Position numbers and translations under genes: made by a program. A stretch of DNA of 64,000 nt from Clytia hemisphaerica (lineage: Eukaryota > Cnidaria > Hydrozoa > Leptothecata > Clytiidae), in NCBI GenBank assembly GCA_902728285.1, contig CACVBU010000812.1, forward strand, positions 538,352 to 602,351, given 5' to 3'. Of this stretch, positions 47,470 to 57,593 are shown piece after piece (position 1 is the stretch's first letter; every line of letters starts with the position of its first letter). The notes under the pieces were generated by a model. The model had not been told where the DNA came from. It ran no database searches and worked only from the letters and a program-made list of their open reading frames with translations.

Positions 47470-48787
47470 ATGGAAGAAGGAAATGATCAGTATACTCAAC
47501 AATTGTTTCAGCAGTTTTTAGCGGAAAGGAGAAAAGCAAACCTTCAACAGCAGCAAAGGTAAAGCATTCCCCTTATTAGGCTTATTCTGACAAGCCAAGC
47601 ATCTCTAGCAAAATCTCCTGACTATCTGACACAAAGTCTTGTCCTATAAAATTGAAATTATTGATGCGGTGGATTGATCTTAATTCATTTTGCATTTTCT
47701 GCAAACCTAAATTCTATGTAGCCTAGGTTATGTATGCAGCTTTAAATGTAGCAATAATCATTTACTGATAATAAATCTCTACAGGAAATCTTTCTTTTCT
47801 TTCAGCGAATTAATGGAGCCTTTGTCACCTGCGATGACGACTGCGTCGGACGAAGCTCAAAGAGAACTACCATCTCCTATCTACACACCTGAACAACTCG
47901 ATGATATGCAGTACGCGTTAGAAGAGCAACAAGAGCAGAATTATTCTACTGAATATCCACCTCGCCCTGACAATGAATCAGCCTCTAATCTTATCCCAAC
48001 TCCAACAATAGACGCCAGGACAATTTCTGCAAAAGCTAAAGTCAAAGCACCAGCCAAAAGACGTGGTCGACCACCCAAGAACCCTGCTGATGTGAGGGAT
48101 TGGAGTGACGAAGAAGTAATGGTTTTAATCAATCTCTGGCAGACACACGAAAGTCTTTATAACACTAGTCACGAACTTTATTACAACAGAGACATACGTC
48201 AAATTACAATCGATAGTGTCACTGCAAAATTAGGTGAAAATGGAATAACTGCCACGTCCAAACAGGTGAATAAGAAGCTAACTGATCTAAGAACTTATTA
48301 TGGGGCCCAGAGAAGGATGGTCGAAGGCTCAAAAGACGGTACTGGGAAAGGAACAGCTACGTTATATGTTTCTCCATGGAAATTTTTCGACTCGTTGCAT
48401 TTTTTACGAGACTCGTTTACACCACGTCAGACAACAAGCAATGCACCAAAAGATTTGGTTGGTAGTTCTGGCAGTACATCTGCAGTTAATATTTCAGCCT
48501 ACAATGAAAACAATGCACCTTCAGCAAAATCACTGAAATTGATGAAAGATGCAGAAACTAAGAACTTACATCAAGTAATGGCAAATGCTACAAATTTATT
48601 GGGTCAACTTGCTCAACCTAAAGAAAAACCTGCCCAAGTTCAAAAGGATCAAGACGACTATTTTTGTGACTTGATAAGATCGATGATAGGAACAGTTCCA
48701 GAGACTGATTTGAAATCAAACATGCGATTGGAGATCCAGCAAGTTATCTTGAACTATAAGCGTATGATTGCTAGTCAAAACGTATGA
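47470..48787 (+). CDS. Harbinger accessory DNA-binding protein (AT-hook, MADF, BESS-like)
   Basis: Two exons, 47470-47558 and 47806-48787, join in phase (AG|C). The ATG starts MEEGNDQYTQQLFQQFLAE. An AT-hook (AKRRGRPPKNP) is followed by a MADF/Myb-SANT-like domain of about 100 residues (WSDEEVMVLINLWQTHESLY ... KKLTDLRTYYGAQRRM ... SPWKFFDSLHFLRD). A BESS-like C-terminus follows (YFCDLIRSMI ... LEIQQVILNYKRM). Harbinger accessory proteins of this type help the transposase reach the nucleus and bind the ends. An AATAAA at 48794 follows the stop by a few bases. The frame is intact. Confidence 0.9.
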
Positions 48788-48994
48788 TTACTAAATAAAC
48801 GTTTTTGAAACTTTAACTTGTTCTTGTAGTTGTTACTTAGCATAGCTTCTTTTGTATTTGAAAAAAGAAAAGTAAAGTATCTTTTGTTTTAATTTATGTC
48901 TTTTTACTTAAAAATCAGAAAATATAATAGTAGCTGTATTTACAAAGACTGCGATTTTGCCTCTGAAAATCTTAAAAATATCTTTAATCTGATA

Positions 48995-49838
48995 CTAAAT
49001 CATATTCCACTGCCATTGAACTTGTCCAGGTCCAAAAAAATGATCAGCAAACATTTCTCGAACTTGGCTAGCTGTACGGTTATACGCGTTGTTTCTTCTA
49101 TTTCGTTGCAATTCGAGGAAAGCCAAGTCGGCTAAATTTTGCTCACGCCATGCTCCTTCAGTTACTTCACCGGTTTCTTCGTTGACTTCGTCGATAAAGC
49201 CCTCTGGTGTATAAGAGTCGGTTGAGTGTTCCCTAAGCATATTATGAATTACAAGTGAAGCAAGTGTGATCGTTACAGCCTTGTCAGGATCAAGTGGGAT
49301 TTTGGTCAAAAAGATTCGAAATCTACTTGCCAAAATGCCGAATGCATTTTCAGTAACTCTCCGGAAACGAGATAAACGATAGTTGAAAACACGACTTCGA
49401 AGTGTAAGGCCTTGTTGACTGTAAGGTTTGAGACAATGAATACCCAAAGGAAAAGCTTCATCTCCAACAAATACATAGGGAACAGGGACTGATTCATGAT
49501 TAATGTAATTGGGATCGTTAGAACTTGGCAGTAATCTTGGCTCAGGAATACCCAGATTACCGCTTTCTAATGCCTTATAGAAGGAACAATTTCGGTAAAC
49601 GCCCCCGTCACTAATACGCCCTTGACAGCCAACGTCTGCAAAAATGAATTTGTAATCGTGATCAACAAGTGCCAGTAGAACAATGGAGAAGAAACCTTTG
49701 TAGTTGTAAAATTCGGACCCACTCCCTTTCTGGTGGGCAATTGCAATATGTTTCCCATCTGCTGCCCCAAAACAGTTAGGGAACTGCCAACGACCCTCTA
49801 CTTGTTTCGTGATCTTAAGCCATTCAGCAGGATTGGAT
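48995..49838 (-). CDS. Harbinger transposase, C-terminal two-thirds (DDE_4 domain)
   Basis: An open frame from the LINE junction to the stop at 48995. It carries EWLKITKQVEGRWQFPNCFG, AADGKH (first catalytic Asp), FADVGCQGRISDGGVY (second Asp), VFVGDEAFPL and RRVTENAFG (catalytic Glu). These are the DDE positions of PIF/Harbinger transposases. A C-terminal DLAFLELQRNRRNNAYNRTA helix follows. The reading frame itself is undamaged; only the LINE splits it from its N-terminal part. Confidence 0.92.
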
Positions 49839-52818
49839 GGTCATCATCATCATTGCTCGACCGCAGTCGAGACAATGGATTCCACTCGCTGCCGCCAGGA
49901 GTCGCGGTTGCGCATGGCAGTGCCCAGGTCGCTAAGATCAAGGCCTGTATCCCTGCTCACCACATCCGGAAAGGTAAGTTTTCTCGATCTCTGAGCCACA
50001 CGTTTAGGTTTCCAAAGCAATAGGGAGGAAATAACCTCAGATGAGGCACGGAAACAATGACCAGCAAATTGAACGCGCTTGGCTTTAAGGAGGAGAGAGA
50101 TTGGTTTCAAGGAACCGTATATGGTACGTTTTGTTGGATGGTCACGCCAAGAGAGATTTTTAACCCTTCTCAGAAGTCTGGTATAGGTACCGTCTAGTTG
50201 CTTTTCAAACTTTTTGGTAAGGGACCAGGTTTCTGAACCATACATAAGAATTGGCTCAATAGTTGACTTGAAAATTTTAACTTTGAGACTAGGGTCGATG
50301 AAGGAAGATGACCAAATACTATGCAGCTTATTGCATGCACTCCAAGCTAAACCTTTGCGAATTTTAAAGTCTTTTTCAGAAGAAGAGATGTCTGATGATT
50401 CGTTAACATTAAGAGTCAAATATTCGGTTTTGGACTCATTGAGGTATAGGCCTGTACAGTTTGCAGCAGATTCAAGAGCAATTAGAAGATTTTGTGCATC
50501 CTCTAGGGTAGAGCTGATAAGTGCTATGTCGTCAGCAAAGTCTGTATCTGTTAAATGAACGGCAGGATTACGTGGACCAAGCCTACGTTGAAGAAGAAAA
50601 CCGCAGCTAGATATTTTATCAACAGAAACGCGCATAAGGTAATCGACAACTAGAATAAAGAGAAATGGTGCAAGGGTATCACCCTGGAGAATACCAGCTA
50701 AAATAGAAAAAGTTGAAGTCTCACCATCAGGTGTTTGTACTGAAGATTTTGTATTAGTGTACAGAAGTTTTATGGCATCAATGATCTTTTGAGGGATGCC
50801 GTAAAGAGAGAGAATATCAAACATTAAGTCGCGATCAACCGAATCAAAGGCTTTCTTGAAATCAACAAAAATCAAAATTGCTTCAAGATTGAAGTTTCTA
50901 GCTTCCTCTAAGATTCGTCGAAGAGCAAGAACTTGGCTTAAAGTAGAACGACCACTTCGAAAACCGTTTTGATTTTTACGAAGAATGGGTTCAACATGAA
51001 GCCGTATTCTATTAAGAAGAAGCTTATTATAGATTTTTGCTGCGATTGGGAGAAGAGAGATACCACGATAGTTTGTGGCAAGACTAAGGTCTCCCTTTTT
51101 TGGTACTGGAACGATGGTCGATTTTAACCAGTGTGTTGTACAAACTTTGTCTTCAAACGCGAGGTTGCAAAGCTTTAAAAGGATATCATGAAAATTTCTG
51201 TCCTTCCAGATAATAGGTGGTATGTTATCTGGACCGAGGGCCTTGCATGATTTTGTTGTGGAAAGGACCTTTGTCAACTCTTCCATGGAAAAAGAAAAAG
51301 TAGATATATCTAGAGGGGGAGAAATTTGCTCTCGTGGAAGAAAGTTATTTGTTGCTAACACCGGTTTTTTACCTAAAAGATTTTTAAAATGCTGTAACCA
51401 ATTATCTAAGCGTTTTTTATCCGAGCCACCTTTCAGCTGGATGGACGGTTTTGAGTTCTTGCCACTTAGTTTTTGTACTACTTTCCAAGCATCGCGATGA
51501 GAATTTTTGGAAAATTGCTCAGACATGTCCTTCAGCTGAGTATCAATAAAAGAAACTTGAGCCTCTAGGTAGGCCTCGTCAAGTTTAATCTTGGCAGAGG
51601 TAAGTTGCTCCTTGCGTCTCCGCGTTGGTGCTGCATTATACAAAGAGGAAGCTTTTGTTAGATTTTCTCTTGCTTTCTTGACTAAGGGACATTCTTTTGG
51701 GTCTGATTTAGCTCGTTTTTGTTTTCTTGGAAGTTGCTCTAGGGCAACTTTTTCTGTGGAATCTTTAAGACAAGAATACGCTAGCTCAACATTATCTTTG
51801 GTCAATTCTTCGTTGAAAAGAGTAGAGAAACGGTTAAAGACCTCAATTCCAAACATGCTACAGACTTCAGGATTTGTAGAGGCTCTTTTCCAATCTATTT
51901 GTTTTAAAGGATTAGGTTTCGAAGGTTTGGAAGAGCGAAGACTAAGTTTGACCTTAGAAGATACGATGCGATGATCAGTACTCACAGTAGCAAAGGAAGA
52001 ATATGCTCTTGAGTCCTGTATGCTATTACGCCATTTTTTCCGGAAAATAATATAGTCGATCTGTGCTTTATCGCCGTTTGGATATTTGAAGGTCCAGAGA
52101 TGATTAGCACATTTCATGAAGGAGTTATTTGAGGAAAAAAGGTCAAATTCTTGTAGAAGATCTAAAAGGTGTTCACCGTTACGATTTGTAGCCTTGTCAA
52201 ATGAAAAAGGAACATCAGGGTAGGCAAGTTTGGCATTAAAATCACCGGCTATGGAGAGAAAATTATGCCTTGGAATATGGCTAAGCAAGTTTTTAAGTGA
52301 CGAATAAAACTCCTCGACATCTTCCTCGGGAGCACTGTTGTGGGGGCTATAGGCACACACTACTGTTAAAACTGGGTTGCTGGAAAATTCAGCAATCACG
52401 ATTCTAGGTGTAATTTTTTCAATTCTTATTAAGTTGCTGGCTGCTCTAGATGAAAGAAGAAAGCCAATCCCTCCAACAGAAGCATTAACCGTGTTTTTTG
52501 TTGCAGATGAGGTGATAAGTTGGGAGGAAGAAATAGAATCGTAAATTAAATCATCGTCAGGGTGAAATATTCGATGTTCTTGAAGAGCAATGATGTCTAT
52601 AGAGTTATTAGACATGGAGAGTGCAAGTTCATTAAGTTGTGTTGGTCCACTTAGTGTGCGAACGTTAAAAGTACTGATTTTTAAGAAGTTAGAACATCTT
52701 AAAAGTTTTGTTGGTTTTGATTTTGATTGATCAGGTTCCATCTTATCTGGAGAGACCCTCCCATTGGGGTTTAAGATCTCACCTTCATTGGATCCCAAGG
52801 TGGATGGTAAAGACATTG
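49838..52818 (-). mobile_element. Non-LTR retrotransposon (LINE, RTE-like) inserted in the Harbinger transposase
   Basis: The insertion splits the codon run MSLPS / NPAEW. On the minus strand ACCATCCAAT is present at both junctions (5' side just before 52818, 3' side at about 49827-49838), a target duplication of about 10 bp. The 3' end is a short ATG trinucleotide run, not poly-A, which fits RTE-type elements. At the 5' junction a 13-base word (GTCTTTACCATCC) is repeated, probably added during insertion. Confidence 0.88.
49850..52816 (-). CDS. Endonuclease-reverse transcriptase polyprotein of the LINE, intact
   Basis: 988 codons without interruption. The N-terminal AP-like endonuclease has STFNVRTL, IIALQEHR, SIAGDFNAK, DYIIFRKKW and STDHRIV. 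The central reverse transcriptase has VPVPKKGDLSLATNYRGISL, LIFVDFKKAFDSVDRDLM, GILQGDTLAPFLFI and the catalytic FADDIAL box. The C-terminal region has LMYGSETWSLTK and LRRVKNLSWRDHPTKRTIY, as in RTE-like proteins. The enzyme nicks target DNA and reverse-transcribes its own RNA there. The first Met lies almost at the insertion junction, so the natural start may be the Met at about residue 25 (MEPDQSK). An intact frame suggests a recent insertion. Confidence 0.93.
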   Translation of the reverse strand: MSLPSTLGSNEGEILNPNGRVSPDKMEPDQSKSKPTKLLRCSNFLKISTFNVRTLSGPTQLNELALSMSNNSIDIIALQEHRIFHPDDDLIYDSISSSQLITSSATKNTVNASVGGIGFLLSSRAASNLIRIEKITPRIVIAEFSSNPVLTVVCAYSPHNSAPEEDVEEFYSSLKNLLSHIPRHNFLSIAGDFNAKLAYPDVPFSFDKATNRNGEHLLDLLQEFDLFSSNNSFMKCANHLWTFKYPNGDKAQIDYIIFRKKWRNSIQDSRAYSSFATVSTDHRIVSSKVKLSLRSSKPSKPNPLKQIDWKRASTNPEVCSMFGIEVFNRFSTLFNEELTKDNVELAYSCLKDSTEKVALEQLPRKQKRAKSDPKECPLVKKARENLTKASSLYNAAPTRRRKEQLTSAKIKLDEAYLEAQVSFIDTQLKDMSEQFSKNSHRDAWKVVQKLSGKNSKPSIQLKGGSDKKRLDNWLQHFKNLLGKKPVLATNNFLPREQISPPLDISTFSFSMEELTKVLSTTKSCKALGPDNIPPIIWKDRNFHDILLKLCNLAFEDKVCTTHWLKSTIVPVPKKGDLSLATNYRGISLLPIAAKIYNKLLLNRIRLHVEPILRKNQNGFRSGRSTLSQVLALRRILEEARNFNLEAILIFVDFKKAFDSVDRDLMFDILSLYGIPQKIIDAIKLLYTNTKSSVQTPDGETSTFSILAGILQGDTLAPFLFILVVDYLMRVSVDKISSCGFLLQRRLGPRNPAVHLTDTDFADDIALISSTLEDAQNLLIALESAANCTGLYLNESKTEYLTLNVNESSDISSSEKDFKIRKGLAWSACNKLHSIWSSSFIDPSLKVKIFKSTIEPILMYGSETWSLTKKFEKQLDGTYTRLLRRVKNLSWRDHPTKRTIYGSLKPISLLLKAKRVQFAGHCFRASSEVISSLLLWKPKRVAQRSRKLTFPDVVSRDTGLDLSDLGTAMRNRDSWRQRVESIVSTAVEQ

Positions 52819-53433
52819 GATGGTAAAGACATATACCTTCCCTTCAAAGTTTTCCATATAACGTCACACACCTCAGGAATGAAAATGCTGATAGTGCTTT
52901 CGTGTACTCGAAACTGGTATTGAAGGGATTCGTATGACTCTCCAGTTGCTAGAAAACGCAAGGTGATAGCAAGCTTCTGATCAGCTGATATAGGGTTTCG
53001 CATCAGTGTTGTTTGTTTGGTAATGAACGGTCGAATGTGGGAAAGCAGCTCCTAGTAAAAGGAAATGTGGACCATTTAAGACACGTCGCAAAGATTGGAA
53101 AAAAATCTGAAAAGTTTATACAAGAATGATGATAAACGATCAAAGCCTCTGATAAAATGCTTTCTTCGGTAAAAAATTTATAATTTCTTTAGTTCTTACC
53201 TGGAAAGTAGCAGTATTCATTCGCAGAAATTTTCTATAGTTTTCACTATCAGTGAGTTTAAGCTCATTAAGGATATTATTATAAGCTCCTTTCTCTTCTC
53301 TTTTTAAAAGCCATTCCTTCACCCAAATCGTTCTGTTTCTTCTTTTTTTCACTTTTCTTTTCAAAAGTTCAGCACTACAAACGATCACAAGAGTTGCACA
53401 AGCAGCAGCGCAAACCTTCTCCTGCTCATCCAT
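52818..53433 (-). CDS. Harbinger transposase, N-terminal part, separated by the LINE
   Basis: Exon 53433-53200 (ATG, MDEQEKVCAAACATLVIV ... LRMNTATFQ) splices to an exon starting at 53051 (ELLSHIRPFITKQTTLMRNP, ADQKLAITLRFLATGESYES). This runs to GRYMSLPS and then into the LINE. The helix-turn-helix-type region and the phrase ITLRFLATG are typical of the family. The missing continuation (NPAEWLK...) resumes at 49838. Confidence 0.9.
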
Positions 53434-53670
53434 TATTGTAAATGAGGACTATTGCTCTGTGTATCAAATCAAAAACATTTAGAAAATATAATACAGAAAG
53501 ATATTGATTATTGTTATCTTTACGTGTATGAAAATGCAACAATAATAAATTCTTATCTTATCTTAATTCATTATTGCTCTGTGTAAGAGGGCCTTGAGAT
53601 AAAAAAAAATAAAAAATAACAAGAAAAAACAAAAAAATATTTTTTAATCTTTTTGAAACTGATGGGCCAC

Positions 53671-54550
53671 CATACATGTGCATTGGAGACAGTAAAATCT
53701 TCTGCACTTTAACATCCAACAAGAATATTGTATTGTATTGAGCGAAGTAAAACTACTGAAAATTTTATTTGGCGCTTCTTTTTTGAAAAATGGTACGTGG
53801 TTTCACTTCTTAAACTAAAAGCTTTGAGCAGTTATATATTTTCTATGATAGAAGAAGCGACCGTGGATTTAAGGAAATTAGAATTAAAGACTTGAATTTA
53901 TCTGCTACATAAACCATTTTTATATCGATTGGAAATAAAATTAAAGATGGAAAGGAAAAACTATAAACTTGAAAATTTTTCTAGTATGATTAAAATTATT
54001 ATAGATATAGCTTTGGTGGGAATTACGTTTTAGTATTTTTTAGTATTCAGTCTGTAATTTACACTTGATAACTACCTGACAACAAAACAAATAGATATCA
54101 GCATCTACAGTTAAAATTAATTTTTTGCAAAAATAAAGCTTTTCAAAAACTTGAAAAATAAATTAGTCAGAATGTTTTTACTCTTTTAACCTTTTTCAGG
54201 TTATTCGTCTTACTTCAAAGTGCCATTCTGTAAAGTTTACAGGTCCTGACTTTGTACTTCAATGAGATTCATTTTGAAAAAAAAAATTGAAAGCGTGCGT
54301 GGACAATGTCTGAGTGGAATTCCTGTCTGGTTGTGGTTGTTTATGTGGGTCAGGTTACTAAAATTCTTATTGATTGCAAAATATTCAGCTACTTCAAAAT
54401 CTAGTGTAACCTTAGCTTAATAAAAGTTAAATATCGTAAAATTGATTAGATTTAGCTAAACATTTTCTTTATCATTCTTGTCAGTAAAATTCACGTATTA
54501 AAAACAAGAACCTAAACAACCACCGCATAGCATTTTGACAGTTAAGAGGA
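53671..54550. other. Non-coding stretch upstream of the SAM-like gene
   Basis: AT-rich, no ORFs or repeats of note. The promoter of the gene at 54554 should lie in its right part, but no clear core element stands out. Confidence 0.35.
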
Positions 54551-54553
54551 AAA

Positions 54554-55736
54554 ATGCCAAAGTTAAGGAAAGAAACTGGAAAAATAGATACAAACAATGT
54601 TGACTACAGTCAATTTGCCAATCTTAACGTTGATGAAGTTTCAACAATGATGAAGGAGGTTTTTCCATCATCTCAAATTGCAGAAAAGATTATTGGTAAG
54701 TACTCCACACAACTTCAGAGAGCATAAATTCAACCATTGATCAGTGTTGCAAGTTGTTTCCGTCTAACAAATCTATTTTTTTTTTAATTCTGTCTCACTC
54801 GCAAATGAATTTTATAAAATATTGCTAATAAAGACAAGTAATTTTTAGCAGATTTTAGCGCCTTTTCCCGGGGGGGGGGCACTTAGGCAAAAATGGGTGA
54901 TGGGTATGTGCCGACGGTAAGGGTCGGTTTTTTCACCTTTCAAAGTCTCTCTAAGGGTCGGAAAAATCAGGACTTTTAGGAAATTTTTTGATTTCCAGAG
55001 AAAAAATTGCAATAAAGTCTCTCTAAGGGTATGACTTTTTTCAAAAATCGAAAAAAAAATTTCAAAAAGTCTCTCTAAGGGTCACCTTTTTAGCAAAAAT
55101 CAGTCTCTCTAAGGGTCGGTTTTCAGAGGTCCCGTCCGCACATACCCCTCATTCGCCAACCTTAGTACTCCCCCCGGGCACCTTTTCTTCCAATCTAGAG
55201 CTCTATAATCTCTATAATTTGCAACACTGATTAACGATTATACATGCGCTAGCGCATCCTATAAAGTGGGACACCCCTTTCTAAAATAGTATAATTACTA
55301 CTAATTAGGACACCATCATGTGGGCCTACCACTTGATGCCAGGACATTTCCTTAGCCTAATTTTTCTTGTTAGAATTATTTCGTATAAAAACTGAAAGCC
55401 TTCATCAGTTTATAAAAGTACATAGATTTTCTCTTTTTTACTTGTCAGATACGGAATAAAAGAAAGTGATTAAAAAACACGCTTTTATAAATAATTAAAA
55501 TAAATTTTCTCTTTCATATTTCAGAGCACAAGGTGGATGGAAGCCTTTTAATGACTCTGCTGACAACAGAAGAACAATTTCTAATCCTCAACAAGATGGG
55601 CGTGACAGTAAATGAAATTTTATTGTTTAAGTCAGTTTATCCAACACCTACAACAACAACAAGAAGGAGCAGTCTTTATATTCGATTGACGCCAAGGTCA
55701 ACACAACTGCAAAATCATCTACAAAACCTTCAGTAA
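54554..55736 (+). CDS. Small SAM-domain-like protein, two exons
   Basis: Exons 54554-54695 and 55525-55736 join in phase (G|AG). ATG 54554 gives MPKLRKETGKIDTNNVDYSQ and a protein of about 117 residues. Residues about 25-85 (LNVDEVSTMMKEVFPSSQIA ... EHKVDGSLLMTLLTTEEQFL ... MGVTVNEILLFKSVY) follow the helix pattern of a sterile alpha motif: V..W-like helix, 'hKVDGSLLMTL', then a helix after MGV. The C-terminus is Thr/Arg-rich. SAM domains mediate protein-protein contacts. An AATAAA at 55784 lies 48 bases past the stop. The gene has intact frames and good splice sites, so it is a plausible host gene. The hAT-like MITE at 54867-55178 sits in its intron. Confidence 0.6.
54867..55178. mobile_element. 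hAT-like MITE, copy 2
   Basis: The ends CCCGGGGGGGGG and CCCCCCGGG are flanked by CGCCTTTT (54859-54866) and CACCTTTT (55179-55186), an 8-bp duplication with one difference. The interior repeats CTCTCTAAGGGTCGG several times and is otherwise like the copy at 8294-8530. Confidence 0.75.
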
Positions 55737-55851
55737 GCAATGATTGTGTCACCTTAAAACTTTTTCTTGGTCATTTCTGCACCAATAAAACTACATTTTG
55801 ATAGATCTTGTTGCTAATTTTTTATCTGCCAACCCTTGGCTTTGTGCTAGT

Positions 55852-56807
55852 ACTTTAATGGGATAAACTTTCGCGGATTTGGGTGTCATCCGCGAAAAGC
55901 CGCGAAATTAAGTCCCAATGGAAATTTGAAAGGGCCTCATCCGCGAAATATTTCTAAACAAAACTCAAAGAATGTCAAATAACTCGGGTAAATTAATGCG
56001 TGTCCAAATTTTCGTTAATTCTTCGGACCCATCATCACCCCTCCTAGCATAATAAATTATACCTTTAAAGAAGCGCATTGCCATGCAGAACATGAAAATC
56101 GGTGTTACTTAAATTTAGGTTTTGCCAATTTTGCGAAAAACCGCAAAAACCAAAAAATGCTGACGTCAGCAAAACTTGTTTTTTAAATAACTCCAGTTTG
56201 GCTAATGGTATAAACATGAAATTTGGACCAAAGTTGCATATCAGTAATAAAAACATTTTTGCATAATCATTTTTTTCAAATTTTGCTGACGTCAGCAGAA
56301 ATCAGCAAAATACGAAAATTTGCAATAAAGTGCAGACATCAGCAAAATTTCAAAACAATTTTTTTTCATAATGATCCTTTTAATAATGTGCAGCTTTGGT
56401 CCAAATTTCATGTTCATACCATTAGGCAAACTGGAGTTATTTAAAAAACAAGTTTTGCTGACGTCAGCATTTTTTGGTTTTTGCGGTTTTTCGCAAAATT
56501 GGCAAAACCTAAATTTAAGTAACACCGATTTTCATGTTTTACATCGTAATGCGCTTCTTTAAAGGTATAATTTATTATGCTAGGAGGGGTGATGATGGGT
56601 CCGAAGAATTAACGAAAATTTGGACACGCATTAATTTACCCGAGAAATACTTGTTGAATGGTTACTGGCGTCAAAGAGGCGCTAATAATGTGTATTTCAA
56701 CAACCAACATGCATGATTTGACAGTAAAAGTCGTGAAAATAGTGCCACCTGCGAAATTTTTGAATTTCGCGGACAGGTCAAAACGCAAAAGTTTATCCCA
56801 TTAAAGT
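55852..56807. mobile_element. MITE family 'ACTTTAATGGGATAAAC', long copy with an insert
   Basis: The ends ACTTTAATGGGATAAACTTT and AAAGTTTATCCCATTAAAGT pair. The shared interior (AAACTCAAAGAATGTCAAAT on the left, CAACCAACATGCATGATTTG on the right) matches 45376-45635. The middle is replaced by a long inverted-repeat element at 55983-56644. Confidence 0.8.
55983..56644. mobile_element. Palindromic element with about 300-bp arms nested in the MITE
   Basis: The outer ends CTCGGGTAAATTAATGCGTG and CACGCATTAATTTACCCGAG are exact inverted copies. Pairing continues nearly without gap for about 300 bases on each side, including GCTGACGTCAGCA in both arms. AAATAA / AAATA flank the insert, a probable short target duplication. 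RNA from it would fold into a long hairpin. Confidence 0.8.
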
Positions 56808-56834
56808 ATGTCCCCCAGGGGTACTTTGGCAAGA

Positions 56835-56892
56835 AAGGGAAATTTAGGGTAAGAAATAGGAAATTTAGGGTAAGAAATAGGAAATTTAGGCG
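56835..56892. repeat. Three tandem copies of about 21 bp
   Basis: The unit GGAAATTTAGGGTAAGAAATA is repeated with small changes. Confidence 0.7.
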
Positions 56893-56899
56893 TAATGAA

Positions 56900-57590
56900 T
56901 CTTGATGAATTCCAAAATTCCAATACGTACAAACAAAGCAAATTGATTGAACAAATTATTTTTTATTAATAAAGCTCAGCTCATAGTATGTGGGAATTAG
57001 GGTTTTACCTTGAAAAAATAGTGGCTATATATGGCTGAAATTTGGCACAGAGGTCCCTTTGGGGTTATAGATGCACCAGAAAAAAACACGCAATCAATTG
57101 TATAAGTTTTGGACCCTTTTTGGGTCAGTTTCCCATGACGTCATTTTTCAGTACAAAATCCCTAGAACATGATTTTCAAAAAGACTTCAAAAATAAATTT
57201 AAACCTATTCATTGGAAAGAAATGAAAGACTAGATGACGAAAATGGGGTTATTTGTCAATTTTGGTTCACTTGGGCCCGAGAAATCGCCTCAAAACTCCC
57301 AAAATCTGCCATTTTTGTCAATGACGTCATCACTGGTACATGAAGTTTCACTTTTTGAAACTAGGATTAAGAGATGCGTCTTGATAAGATCTATCAGAAA
57401 ATTGTATGGTTTGTAGTGTTTCAATGACTTGATCACGAGATAATTGAGTTTTAAATATCAGCGATTTTTGCTGACTCAGAAAATTTTGCCCCATTTGCGA
57501 AAAAAGAAATCAAGCCAAATATACGTTTACTTTTTCTTTTATAAGAATATGCCATTTGACCTATAGAGTGTCAACATTGAAAAAATTACC
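56900..57590. other. Non-coding stretch of dispersed-repeat character
   Basis: Phrases such as GAAATTTGGCACAGAGG and ATGACGTCAT resemble the interior of the element at 60151-60721. No gene seen. Confidence 0.35.
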
Positions 57591-57593
57591 TTT

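Larger units (their letters stand above)
47077..53594. mobile_element. PIF/Harbinger DNA transposon, about 6.5 kb, carrying a nested LINE
   Basis: The ends AGGCCCTCTTACACGGAGCA and TGCTCTGTGTAAGAGGGCCT are inverted repeats whose pairing extends through ATAATGAATTAAGATAAGA. TGA flanks both sides (47074-47076, 53595-53597), the 3-bp target size of PIF/Harbinger. It has the usual two genes in opposite orientation: an AT-hook/MADF protein (+) and a DDE transposase (-). Removing the LINE leaves about 3.5 kb, a normal Harbinger size. Confidence 0.92.

Noticed and set aside
49733-51974. Plus-strand ORFs across the LINE
   Set aside because: Antisense shadows of the 988-codon retrotransposon ORF.
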